This document shows, in pieces, positions 8,357 through 16,379 of a stretch of DNA of 64,000 bases (positions are counted from its first letter, which is position 1; each line of letters opens with the position of its first letter). Made by a program: the position numbers and the translations under genes. The stretch comes from Microbulbifer sp. VAAF005 (lineage in GTDB: Bacteria > Pseudomonadota > Gammaproteobacteria > Pseudomonadales > Cellvibrionaceae). The notes beneath the pieces were generated by a model, which did not search any database, was not told the DNA's origin, and worked only from the letters and a program-made list of their open reading frames with translations. Where the stretch lies: positions 1,116,001 to 1,180,000 of the forward strand of contig NZ_CP120233.1 of assembly GCF_030012985.1 (NCBI RefSeq), in the 5' to 3' direction.

Positions 8357-9343
8357 TCAGCCCGGCAATTGAATCGTTGCCCACCAGCGCGTGGTATAGC
8401 TCAGTTCAGCTCCCGCCGAACGCGCCAATATTTTTAGGATGGTGTCGATATCGTGAAGCTGGAAAACCCCGGAAACCTGATGATCTCTTAATGCCGGATC
8501 ACAGCGTAAAAAACCAACTCGATAGCGAGACAACTCTTCAAGCAGTGCCCCTAATGGCATGCTCCGAGCTGAAAGCACCCCGTCAATCCATCCGCTGTAA
8601 TCAAACATCTTGCTGTCCAGAGCGAGCGAACCGGCTCCAGTAAGACGATAAGCCTCACCCGCTTTAACTGCAAAGGGCTCTATATCCGCACTCGGTTGAA
8701 CCTGCACCCCACCTTCCACAACCTGCAAAATCGTGTGGCCATCGCCATTGCGCACAAAAAAGCGTGAGTCATGGGAAATCAGCTGCCCCTGAGGCACCGA
8801 TACCTGCATTGGCCTCGGGTCAGCGGCACTGGTCAAGTGCATTTCACCTTTAGTCAGCACAAGGGAACGGATTGCTGTGCCCGACTCCCATTCAATGGCA
8901 CTTCCGGTGTTTAACCAGACCTGGCTCTTATCATCCAGAGTATATTGGGCCGGCTTAGAACCAGAGGAATAGTCAGCGGACATATACTTCAGCAAACCGG
9001 TATCATATCCCACCAGGCCAACGGCAAAAGCCCCAAGGACACCACCGCCCATGGTTTTAAGAGCAGCCCTGCGATTTAAACGGCGAATTTCTGCATCGGT
9101 TTGATTTAGGGTGGAATGGGCCAAACGCGGCGCTCGGCGAGCCACCGTATCTAGAGGTGACTCCATCCGCTCAAAACGCTGCCACGCCAGTTCATGCAGA
9201 GGGTCCGCCGAACGCCATTGACTGCAAGCATCGCGCTCTGAGTCAAGCGCCTCACCGGAACCCAGGCGAACGCGCCAGCTAACGGCTTGCAACAGCACCG
9301 CTTCAGGAATTTTTTCTCTATTTTTTTCTGGGGCGTTTGACAT
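8357..9343 (-). CDS. FecR-like anti-sigma factor / sigma regulator
   Basis: A 328-residue single-pass regulator. The cytoplasmic part (about 1-95) has the FecR N-terminal helix with AVSWRVRLGSGEA and a Trp-rich stretch (WRSADPLHELAWQRFE), which binds the sigma factor. A twin-arginine-type transmembrane segment (NRRAALKTMGGGVLGAF, about 89-105) follows, as reported for FecR relatives exported by Tat. The periplasmic FecR domain spans about 125-225. The C-terminal end (about 255-325) resembles an STN domain. It would transmit occupancy of the adjacent receptor to the FecI-like factor encoded 29 nt upstream. Confidence 0.88.
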   Translation of the reverse strand: MSNAPEKNREKIPEAVLLQAVSWRVRLGSGEALDSERDACSQWRSADPLHELAWQRFERMESPLDTVARRAPRLAHSTLNQTDAEIRRLNRRAALKTMGGGVLGAFAVGLVGYDTGLLKYMSADYSSGSKPAQYTLDDKSQVWLNTGSAIEWESGTAIRSLVLTKGEMHLTSAADPRPMQVSVPQGQLISHDSRFFVRNGDGHTILQVVEGGVQVQPSADIEPFAVKAGEAYRLTGAGSLALDSKMFDYSGWIDGVLSARSMPLGALLEELSRYRVGFLRCDPALRDHQVSGVFQLHDIDTILKILARSAGAELSYTTRWWATIQLPG

Positions 9344-9372
9344 CAGCGAGCAAGTTCCAAGTCCATAGAAAA

Positions 9373-9888
9373 TTATTCGTTATCGTACGCAGCGGCATAG
9401 CATTTGAGCATGGCTTTTGCGATGTATTTCTCTACTGAGGAAAGGCTCAACCCCTGCTGCTCGGCCACCTGGCGGTATGTTAAGCCGTCTAGTCTCGCCA
9501 TTAGAAAGACCGTTTTCTCTATCGGGCGCAGACCACTGAGCAATTGATCGATTTGCTCCAAAAGCCCCAATAGCTCCCACTTATCTTCTGGGGAAGGACA
9601 TTCCGGTTCCGGCAAATTTTCCAGCAGCGCTAAATAATTTTTCTCCAGCACTTGGCGACGGGCTTGGTCGATCAGCAGGTTCCCGGCCACTTTGGTTAAC
9701 CAAGCCCTCGGGCTTCGAATTCCCGCAGGCAGGCTCGGCCTATCCAGCAGACGAATAAAAGTGTCCTGAGCTAAATCCTGGGCATTATCAACACCGGAAG
9801 TTCGGCGCGCTATCCAACGGACAAGCCACTCGTGGTGCTCTTGGTAAAGCTCATCAAATCCTGGGGTTGAAGGGGTTTCCGGGGCCAA
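9373..9888 (-). CDS. FecI-like ECF RNA polymerase sigma factor
   Basis: 171 residues with sigma region 2 (about 10-80, including DLAQDTFIRLL and the -10-binding SPRAWLTKVAGNLLIDQARR) and region 4 (about 105-165, helix-turn-helix LTYRQVAEQQGLSLSSVEKYI). The SVEKYIAKAM ending is characteristic of iron-starvation (FecI-type) sigma factors. No ATG is available near the N-terminus. The frame starts at TTG with AAGG upstream, so the start is somewhat uncertain. It pairs with the FecR-like gene downstream and probably drives the receptor gene. A Fur-box-like site lies about 45 nt upstream. Confidence 0.88.
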   Translation of the reverse strand: MAPETPSTPGFDELYQEHHEWLVRWIARRTSGVDNAQDLAQDTFIRLLDRPSLPAGIRSPRAWLTKVAGNLLIDQARRQVLEKNYLALLENLPEPECPSPEDKWELLGLLEQIDQLLSGLRPIEKTVFLMARLDGLTYRQVAEQQGLSLSSVEKYIAKAMLKCYAAAYDNE

Positions 9889-9930
9889 AACTCAGACCTT
9901 GCGCTGTAATCTTTTGAGGGCGGGGACTGT

Positions 9931-9951
9931 AAATGATATCTATTCTCATTT
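9931..9951. promoter_or_regulatory. Fur-box-like site in the divergent fecI / heme oxygenase promoter region
   Basis: AAATGATATCTATTCTCATTT has the ATGATA and TATTCTCAT half-sites expected of a Fur operator. It lies in the 227-bp divergent gap between the sigma factor gene (start 9888, minus strand) and heme oxygenase (start 10116, plus strand). It could therefore repress both transcripts under iron-replete conditions. Confidence 0.65.
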
Positions 9952-10115
9952 AAAGTAGCTGAGCTGAGAATGTTATATCAATTTGGAATAACCCGGTGAA
10001 TTTTTCAAAAAATATTGATCAACGGGATGGGTTAATTTGAATTTGGTCCGTCACCCATTACAAAGCCACCGGAATAACCGGGCGGTTATTGTTTAATTTG
10101 TTTTGGAAAAAACCC

Positions 10116-10748
10116 GTGAGCAATCCAGCAGAATGCCAATCCATTGAACCGACAGAGCCCACCTTTTCCGCTTGGCTGAAAGAAGGCACTAATACGACCC
10201 ACGAGAGTCTTGATAAACGCATTATGTCCTTGTCACCATTTTCCAATCGCGAGCGGTATGCACTGTTTGTTCGCACGCAGTCGCGATTGCATCAAGCGGT
10301 GTCTGATTGGTTTCAAAGTGACGAATTAAATAATTTTTTGCCCGGCCTGAAAGAGAGAGACCGCTCTGAAGCAGTCCTCCAGGACTGTGCTGATTTCGAA
10401 ATGCCCAAGAGTGATTTGAAAGCTGATCAGCAAGCCGCAGCAGAAGTCACAATTAGTGATTTCCACTCTGCACTTGGCTGGCTCTATGTAGTCGAAGGCT
10501 CCAACTTAGGAGCAGCATTCCTTCTCAAGTACGCGCGCAAACATCTGGATTTATCAGAAGAGTTCGGCGCACGCCACTTGGCAGGACATGAAGACGGTCG
10601 CGGGTTACACTGGCGCCAATTCAAAACTGCGTTAGATGCTCTTGAACTCAACGAAGAGCAAAAAGAAGTAGCCCTCAGTGGGGCCAAACAGGCCTTTGCT
10701 TTTGCACGACAAAATGTCGAACAATTATTAGCGCCCGCTACACCCTAA
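10116..10748 (+). CDS. Biliverdin-producing heme oxygenase
   Basis: The enzyme cleaves heme to biliverdin, CO and Fe2+ in the cytosol, releasing iron from imported heme. With a GTG start it has 210 residues, normal for bacterial heme oxygenases of the PigA/BphO group. LKEGTNTTHESLDKRIM carries the likely proximal His ligand near the N-terminus. GWLYVVEGSNLGAAFL is the distal helix with flexible glycines. I prefer GTG 10116 because GGAAAA lies about 9 nt upstream; the frame also opens at TTG 10089, but without a good RBS. exbB starts 31 nt after the stop, so heme oxygenase, exbB, exbD and tonB form one operon. The gene order supports heme use. Confidence 0.88.
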   Translation: MSNPAECQSIEPTEPTFSAWLKEGTNTTHESLDKRIMSLSPFSNRERYALFVRTQSRLHQAVSDWFQSDELNNFLPGLKERDRSEAVLQDCADFEMPKSDLKADQQAAAEVTISDFHSALGWLYVVEGSNLGAAFLLKYARKHLDLSEEFGARHLAGHEDGRGLHWRQFKTALDALELNEEQKEVALSGAKQAFAFARQNVEQLLAPATP

Positions 10749-10779
10749 TTTATTTTTCACCTGAAGCCAGGAGTCGGTA

Positions 10780-11733
10780 ATGAAAATCTGGACTGTAATT
10801 TTATTGTGCCTGCTAGGCAGCACATTGGGACCATTACCGGCTTTAGCGCAGGAAAATAATTCCAACTCAAGCGAACAAAGCAATACAGAAATAGTTCTTG
10901 GGGGAGATGTGGAAACCTCCGTGGGGTTGCAAGAAAATCAAGACAACTCTACCTCGACTGCAACCTCCAACGTCGGAGATACCGCTTTCAGCGCACACGA
11001 TTTATCTCCCATGGGAATGTATCACGCTGCAGATATCGTCGTTAAAAGCGTAATGATCGGCCTACTGTTGGCCTCTGTTTTAACCTGGGCGATTTGGCTT
11101 TTTAAAACCGTGCAGCTGGTAATAACACGTCGCAAGGCCAAACAATTATTGGCAACCCTGATCCAAAGCAATACGTTCGCCAATGCCGAATCGAAGCTTT
11201 CAGGCCAAACCGGCGGAGCCCTGCTATTGGTAGAAGCGAGTCGCCACGAACTCGAGCTATCCTCTGGTGGCCCAGTGTCAGATGACGGCTTAAAAGAGCG
11301 TGTTCTGGCTCGCCTGGAACGAGTCCAGGCTTCTCTCGCTACCGACATGAACCGTGGCACCGGGATTCTGGCAACCATCGGTTCCGTCGCCCCCTTTGTC
11401 GGTCTATTCGGTACGGTATGGGGAATCATGAACAGCTTTATCGGTATCGCAAAAACCCAAACCACAAACCTGGCCGTGGTGGCTCCAGGTATTGCGGAAG
11501 CCCTGCTGGCAACTGCGATCGGCCTGGTTGCTGCGATTCCGGCGGTAGTAATTTACAACTACTTTTCCCGGGCTATCGGCAATTATCGCGCGGTATTAGC
11601 CGATAACGTCACCGCCTTAATGGTACTGATTAGTCGCGACCTGGATCGCCACCACCCAAATGCTCGCCCGCTCGCCGAACTGGTTAGCGCGAACAAAATG
11701 CGCGCAGTACCGCAGGTTCAGGGCGTCAACTAA
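10780..11733 (+). CDS. exbB: ExbB, MotA/TolQ/ExbB proton channel protein
   Basis: An inner-membrane pentamer subunit that, with ExbD, couples proton flow to TonB. 317 residues: an N-terminal signal-like segment (1-24, ending PALAQ) and a low-complexity Asn/Ser/Gln periplasmic stretch, as in long ExbB proteins. Three transmembrane helices follow (about 85-110, 195-220, 235-260). The MotA/TolQ/ExbB signature appears in GTGILATIGSVAPFVGLFGT and in the VAPGIAEALLATAIGLVAAI helix. It is preceded by CCAGGAG and overlaps exbD by one base (TAATG). Confidence 0.93.
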   Translation: MKIWTVILLCLLGSTLGPLPALAQENNSNSSEQSNTEIVLGGDVETSVGLQENQDNSTSTATSNVGDTAFSAHDLSPMGMYHAADIVVKSVMIGLLLASVLTWAIWLFKTVQLVITRRKAKQLLATLIQSNTFANAESKLSGQTGGALLLVEASRHELELSSGGPVSDDGLKERVLARLERVQASLATDMNRGTGILATIGSVAPFVGLFGTVWGIMNSFIGIAKTQTTNLAVVAPGIAEALLATAIGLVAAIPAVVIYNYFSRAIGNYRAVLADNVTALMVLISRDLDRHHPNARPLAELVSANKMRAVPQVQGVN

Positions 11734-12167
11734 TGGCATTCAATCTCAACAGCAGCAATAGCGAAGAACTGCCAGAACAGCACGATATCAATGTCACACC
11801 TTTTATCGATGTGATGCTGGTATTGCTAATTATTTTTATGGTTGCGGCTCCGTTGGCCACTGTAAGCGTGCCCGTCAATCTACCCTCGGCGACAGCTCCA
11901 CAACAACCCCAGGCAGAAGATCCGAAATATCTCACCCTGCAAAAGGACCTCACCCTGACTCTCGGTGAGGACAGAGTTATTGTGCGGGAGAACTTGGCTG
12001 CTGAACTCCAGGCAAATGAAATTGGCACAGAACAGCAAATCCTTCTGCGTGCCGACAGCAAAGTGGAATATGGGGATTTGATGGACCTGATGAACCGCCT
12101 TGCCAGTGCCGGATACCAGAAAATCGCTCTGGTAGGTCTGGATAAACCGGCGACCGTAAACCAATGA
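11733..12167 (+). CDS. exbD: ExbD, TonB-system proton channel subunit
   Basis: 144 residues: a short cytoplasmic N-terminus, one transmembrane helix (about 24-44) and a periplasmic domain. The helix begins with DINVTPFIDVMLVLLIIFMV and carries the proton-translocating Asp (Asp26), as expected for ExbD/TolR. It forms the channel with the preceding ExbB. The start overlaps the exbB stop by one base and the end overlaps the tonB start by four bases, indicating translational coupling. Confidence 0.93.
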   Translation: MAFNLNSSNSEELPEQHDINVTPFIDVMLVLLIIFMVAAPLATVSVPVNLPSATAPQQPQAEDPKYLTLQKDLTLTLGEDRVIVRENLAAELQANEIGTEQQILLRADSKVEYGDLMDLMNRLASAGYQKIALVGLDKPATVNQ

Positions 12168-13000
12168 GCCTCTTGGCTGGCCCGAAGGTAAAATCTGCAA
12201 GGCGTCCGCGATTTTTTCTATCGCTCTGCGCCTTTTGCTGCGCCCTAGCCCTTCACGGACTTATTGCCGTCTATTTTTTATGGCAGCCCAAATCCGAACT
12301 GGCGCTGCCGCCCGCTGCAGCACCACAGGTATTTGAAGTCAGTATGGTAGCCGCTCCAGTGGCACCACCCACGTCGCTACCGGTAGGTCCTCAACAACAG
12401 GAATCCTCTCCCGCAAACCAGCAGAGCAACGAGCCACAAAAAACCTCTGCGCAGTCAGAGCCTGTTATTTTGCCAGAAGCCCCCTCGGAAATTGCCATTG
12501 AGAAGCCCGAAGAGGAGCCCCCCACGGAGGAAAAGGAAGAGACCCCTGAGCCAGTGGAAGAGAAGGAAATCGCACAGCAACAAGACTCCAGAGGAGAGGC
12601 TACTGGAGAAACTGTTGTTGAAGAAACATCAGCCCCTCTCGCGGCAGATGTAGCAGAAGCAGAGCAAGCTGCGGCACCGGAAGTGGGCGCCTTGAACCAG
12701 AGGGAATCACAAGCCAGATTAACCTGGCAGAACCAATTACAGGCTCATCTTGAGCGAAGAAAACGCTACCCCCGTAGCGCCCAAATACGGCGTCAACAGG
12801 GTATTCCCTGGGTACAATTCACGATGGACCGGCAAGGCAAGGTACTAAAGGTTGAGCTGCACCGAGCCAGTGGTATCTCGGCTCTCGACCGAGAAGTCGT
12901 GGCCTTGGTGCGCAGGGCAGAACCACTGCCTAGACCACCAGAAGAGGTACCCGGTGATCCTCTGACAATGGCTGTTCCGGTCGAATTTTTTATTCGTTAA
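12164..13000 (+). CDS. tonB: TonB energy transducer
   Basis: 278 residues. The N-terminal transmembrane helix (about 16-38, FLSLCAFCCALALHGLIAVY) contains the conserved TonB His. A Pro/Glu/Gln-rich periplasmic spacer (about 45-175) follows, dominated by Glu-Pro repeats. The C-terminal TonB domain (about 185-278) has RRKRYPRSAQIRRQQGIPWV and ends in AVPVEFFIR. The protein spans the periplasm and energises the adjacent TonB-dependent receptor. It is the last gene of the heme oxygenase operon. Confidence 0.92.
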   Translation: MSLLAGPKVKSARRPRFFLSLCAFCCALALHGLIAVYFLWQPKSELALPPAAAPQVFEVSMVAAPVAPPTSLPVGPQQQESSPANQQSNEPQKTSAQSEPVILPEAPSEIAIEKPEEEPPTEEKEETPEPVEEKEIAQQQDSRGEATGETVVEETSAPLAADVAEAEQAAAPEVGALNQRESQARLTWQNQLQAHLERRKRYPRSAQIRRQQGIPWVQFTMDRQGKVLKVELHRASGISALDREVVALVRRAEPLPRPPEEVPGDPLTMAVPVEFFIR

Positions 13001-13026
13001 CCAAAATAAATTGCTTTCTCAGAACT

Positions 13027-13065
13027 GGGAGGCCTGGTTTCACATAAACCAGAAAGTCACCTCCC
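13027..13065 (+). terminator. Nested inverted repeat after tonB
   Basis: GGGAGG / CCTCCC encloses a second stem CTGGTTT / AAACCAG with a 5-nt loop, 27 nt after the tonB stop. There is no T tract, so this is a structured 3' end rather than a textbook intrinsic terminator. The remaining 170 nt before the DUF454 gene show nothing definite. Confidence 0.4.
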
Positions 13066-13239
13066 TGGACAGAGGAAATCATCCACATAATCCGTTACCC
13101 TGCACTAGCGACCTATCGGCCTGCTGACTCTATTGACTAGGTGCTGGGCAAACTGCTTATGAGCAAGCAGACCAAGCGGACAAATATTGTTACTTTTGAT
13201 GCACAACTACTGCAATAAGCTAGAAGGTAGAGGTACCGA

Positions 13240-13656
13240 ATGAAAGAATCCACTGAAGACAGCGTAATGTCCTACACCCCGCCGTTGGCAAAGGGCTGGA
13301 TGCGCTGGCTGTGGGGCGCCGCTGCTTGCTTTTTTATCGCCCTTGGCATTATCGGAGCCATTCTTCCCGGCCTGCCGTCGGCTGTATTTATTGTCCTCGG
13401 TGCCTGGGCCGCATCACGCAGCTCCCAGCGCCTGCACCAATGGATCGAAGAACACCATCTCTTTGGGCATCTATTGCGGACTTGGCGCAGTGGTTATGTA
13501 AGCCGCAGAACCAAGTTACTGGCCAGCCTGACAATGGCTATATCCCTAGCTTTTGCCATCCTTCATATCAGTAATATTTACCTTCTTTGCTTTACCATTG
13601 GCGGCATCAGCTGCGGCGCCTACTGGATTTGGTCACGGCCGGAACCCAGGGAGTAG
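13240..13656 (+). CDS. DUF454 (YbaN-like) inner-membrane protein
   Basis: 138 residues. The first hydrophobic hairpin contains ALGIIGAILPGLPSAVFIVL and AWAASRSSQRLHQWI, the family signature in which a Gly-Pro turn joins two half-helices. A HLLRTWRSGYVSRRTKLLAS stretch follows, and then two more helices (about 85-105 and 110-128). The biochemical function is unknown. The first ATG has an AGAGG-type RBS; a second ATG nine codons later is possible. It lies 240 nt after the tonB operon with a structured gap between, so it is probably a separate transcript. Confidence 0.82.
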   Translation: MKESTEDSVMSYTPPLAKGWMRWLWGAAACFFIALGIIGAILPGLPSAVFIVLGAWAASRSSQRLHQWIEEHHLFGHLLRTWRSGYVSRRTKLLASLTMAISLAFAILHISNIYLLCFTIGGISCGAYWIWSRPEPRE

Positions 13657-13745
13657 ACAACGCTACTTTCTACCCCTATTTGGCAGCAGACACCCGTAGA
13701 TTTTAGCGCTATAGTCCCCCAACAAGGATTTGTCTGGGGGACAGG

Positions 13746-14187
13746 ATGTACAACGTAGTACTTTTTTCACCTTCTAGGTGCAACAATTTGGACCGGTGGG
13801 CATCTGATACTTGCCTGCACAATACTACCCAAAGTTTTACGGGATAAGGATGTAGCTTTTCTTTCCCGGTTTGAAAGCAGCTACGAAAAGATTGGCATCC
13901 CCGCCCTGCTCATTCAAATACTCTCCGGGCTATATCTCTCATATACCCTACTGCCTGACTTATCCCAGTGGTTCAACTTCTCCAATCCAATTTCTCGCCT
14001 GGTATCCTTCAAACTGATTCTTTTGGCATGCACTTTCTTACTGGCAATTGACGCAAGGCTGCGAATCATTCCAAATCTTTCTGAAAAAAATCTCACTGCA
14101 CTGGTATACCATATTATCCCAGTTACAGTACTGTCCGTTCTCTTTGCTTTTGTTGGAATTTCATTTCGAACGGGATGGTTGTTTTAG
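13746..14187 (+). pseudogene. CopD-family membrane protein, frameshifted in a T run
   Basis: The ATG at 13746 follows GGGGGACAGG and encodes MYNVVLF up to a T6 run (13762-13767). Beyond it, the reading frame shifted by one base encodes HLLGATIWTGGHLILAC and continues for about 140 codons to TAG 14187. The downstream frame has the CopD-like heme/copper-type membrane pattern: His in the first helix, ESSYEKIGIPALLIQILSG, NPISRLVSFKLILLA and a final SFRTGWLF. With T5 the two parts join exactly. The gene is either disrupted, rescued by slippage, or affected by a one-base assembly error. There is no in-frame start downstream of the shift with a good RBS. The family role is poorly defined; export or metal handling is only a suggestion. 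Confidence 0.75.
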
Positions 14188-14281
14188 ATTGCGCCCCAGC
14201 GCACATACTGCTGAATCAGAAGGAGATGCCAAAAACGTCCCCACTGGCTTGCTTGATCGATATACTGAGCAAAAATGGGAT

Positions 14282-14917
14282 ATGACAGGAGTTCGGGGTT
14301 TGTCTATAGCTGAATACTATGAAGTGATTTTCGATACGCTGGAAAAAAACGAATCCATCCAAGACGGCCTTGAAAACCTTTCTTTTTGGGCTGATGGCCG
14401 AACCCCCAATTTGGCATGGCTAAAGCTGCCCACTATGCTAGGAACGGATGAACTTGACCTAGCCCAAACATGGTTCGATACAGAACTGGTAGCTGCTGGG
14501 GACTCGCTTTCTCCTTCAGTCCTATATTTCGAGCTGCGTGAATTCAGAGATAGTATCGGCCGGGAATTCCCGGATATCAGCTTAACACTACTTCCTCAAC
14601 TATTTAAAAGCAGACGGGATTGGATATATTCGAATTCTGATTTGGGCTCGAGATATTTGAGAAATATTGCAGCCTTGTGTAAAGGAGCTAACAAGCCGAA
14701 ACACCTAAATAGAGACGGATACATTGGTTTCAGCTTATGCTATACATCCCTCCTAGCACGAGAACTCTGCAAAAACGAACAACTTCTCCAATACAGTGAA
14801 GAAGCACCGATTAAAATTGTTGTTGGATTTTCTTCTGGAGACCTTCTTGAGATTATGCGTATATCTAACGGCCTGCTTTATTACGAACGTCGCTTTGCGC
14901 AGTTAGAGAGCCTGTAA
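14282..14917 (+). CDS. Hypothetical protein, start uncertain
   Basis: I do not recognise this protein. The frame is open from 14048, but its first part overlaps the CopD-like coding region in another frame and looks non-coding. Reliable-looking sequence starts around the ATG at 14282 (MTGVRGLSIAEYYEV) and gives 211 residues. It is soluble, mixed alpha/beta in appearance, with a hydrophobic C-terminal strand (IKIVVGFSSGDLL) and no signal peptide. The ATG overlaps the stop (ATGA) of a tiny frame starting at ATG 14226 directly behind AAGGAG. One more base in the A5 run before 14282 would join that frame to this one. TTG 14249 is a third possible start. Confidence 0.5.
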   Translation: MTGVRGLSIAEYYEVIFDTLEKNESIQDGLENLSFWADGRTPNLAWLKLPTMLGTDELDLAQTWFDTELVAAGDSLSPSVLYFELREFRDSIGREFPDISLTLLPQLFKSRRDWIYSNSDLGSRYLRNIAALCKGANKPKHLNRDGYIGFSLCYTSLLARELCKNEQLLQYSEEAPIKIVVGFSSGDLLEIMRISNGLLYYERRFAQLESL

Positions 14918-15099
14918 ATAATTAGCTATATCTCTGTGGACTTTGAAGACCCGCCCTAAAGGACACCCAGGTATAAGTATCCTAGCTTCCCTTAGCCTTA
15001 GAAAATTGGTACCACAAAGCAATCTGGCATAAACACACCAACTATCACAATAATTTTATACTGACCGAAAATAGCATCTATTGCTCAAGGAAAAAACTA

Positions 15100-15885
15100 A
15101 TGGAACTAGCAATTTATCAAGTAGATGCCTTTGCCTCCGAGGTATTTGAAGGTAATCCTGCTGCTGTGTGCCCTCTTGATAACTGGCTTGCGGATGAGAC
15201 ACTGCAAAAGATAGCTGAGGAAAACAACCTTTCTGAAACCGCATTCTTTGTTAAAAATGAAGATACCTTTTCTCTGAGATGGTTTACTCCTGAGGCAGAA
15301 GTAGATTTATGTGGCCACGCCACACTCGCAGCTGCCCACGTTCTATTTACTCATTTAAGATACTCAGGCCAAACCATCCAGTTTGATACAAAAAGCGGCC
15401 CACTGTTAGTCCAGAGATCGGGAGTTGTCTATAGTATGGACTTTCCGGCTAGCATTCCGGTATCCACAGAGGCACCAGATGCTCTTATTGATGGCCTCGG
15501 CATCACTCCGCGAGAAGTTCTGTGTGCATATGATTATATAGCTGTGTTGGGTAGCGAAACCGATCTAAAATCTGTAAAACCAAATTTTATAAAACTTTCC
15601 CAGCTGGATAAACGAGGAGTTGTCATTACCGCTCCTGGGGCAAGTAACGATATTGATTTCGTTAGCCGATGCTTCTATCCAAAATTAAAGGTAAACGAAG
15701 ATCCTGTGACCGGGTCAGCGCACTGTCAACTGGCACCATATTGGAGCCAACAATTTAAAAAGGATGTGCTTTTAGCTAAGCAACTCTCCAAGCGGACTGG
15801 ACTAATCCACTGCGAACTGCATAGTAACAGAGTCTCTCTCAAGGGAGGCGCTGTAGATTATCTTCACGGCAGTATTAAGATTTAA
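15100..15885 (+). CDS. PhzF-family isomerase
   Basis: 261 residues in the two-lobed diaminopimelate-epimerase-like fold. The N-terminal signature YQVDAFASEVFEGNPAAVC is typical. The catalytic Glu lies in ENNLSETAFFV (about Glu46), and the DLCGHATLAAAHVLF motif and C-terminal NEDPVTGSAHCQLAPYW complete the active site. Members isomerise small substrates such as the phenazine precursor, but most PhzF homologues outside phenazine clusters have unknown substrates, and no phenazine genes are nearby. The AAGGA RBS is well placed. It appears monocistronic. Confidence 0.88.
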   Translation: MELAIYQVDAFASEVFEGNPAAVCPLDNWLADETLQKIAEENNLSETAFFVKNEDTFSLRWFTPEAEVDLCGHATLAAAHVLFTHLRYSGQTIQFDTKSGPLLVQRSGVVYSMDFPASIPVSTEAPDALIDGLGITPREVLCAYDYIAVLGSETDLKSVKPNFIKLSQLDKRGVVITAPGASNDIDFVSRCFYPKLKVNEDPVTGSAHCQLAPYWSQQFKKDVLLAKQLSKRTGLIHCELHSNRVSLKGGAVDYLHGSIKI

Positions 15886-16038
15886 TGGCTTGGAAAGTAA
15901 AATTTATATAAGGAGCCTCTAAATAATTCTGTGATATCACTGGCTCACAGAGATATTACGGAATTGCTCAGGAGCTCCACAAGTCATCTTGCTACATATT
16001 CTCATTAAAAGCTCTTCGGCTCTGCTTAGTGGTAACCT

Positions 16039-16056
16039 CCCCCCCCCCAAAAAAAA
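16039..16056. repeat. C10-A8 homopolymer tract
   Basis: A run of ten C directly followed by eight A lies in the 494-bp gene-free gap 15886-16379. It is flanked by GGCTCT on the left and AGAGCC on the right, which could pair. No gene was seen in this gap; the other notable element is the hairpin just before the XRE gene. Confidence 0.6.
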
Positions 16057-16341
16057 CAGAAGAGCCACTATCCGAACCTCCAGTTACAACCTGACTCAAC
16101 ACCCTAGCCTTTTACTTATCTCAAAGTGAGAACTTAGAGCCTATAGATGTCTTCCTGACCCAGAATGTAGATCCAGGGCAATAGTTAAAGATTGCGCGCC
16201 CCTTGTAGTACATCAGTGAATCACCTAACCTTCAAACACGCCACCATTGACCGTAAATTGCACAGACAGTCTATTATTTGGACAAGGTCATATAGCTGTC
16301 AGGTAAGCGTCGCAGGAACATCGTAGCCAATAAGGACTGCC

Positions 16342-16371
16342 CCCCTGAAAATGGAGCTCAATTTTCAGGGG
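16342..16371 (+). promoter_or_regulatory. Perfect inverted repeat before the XRE regulator
   Basis: CCCCTGAAAAT (16342-16352) and ATTTTCAGGGG (16361-16371) form an 11-bp perfect stem with an 8-nt loop. It ends 9 nt before the regulator's ATG, so the GGGG of the second arm is near the RBS position. It may be an operator for autoregulation or an RNA hairpin limiting translation. Confidence 0.5.
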
Positions 16372-16379
16372 ACAGAAGT

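Noticed and set aside
15100..15885. Phenazine biosynthesis
   Set aside because: PhzF homologues are widespread and no other phenazine gene lies nearby.
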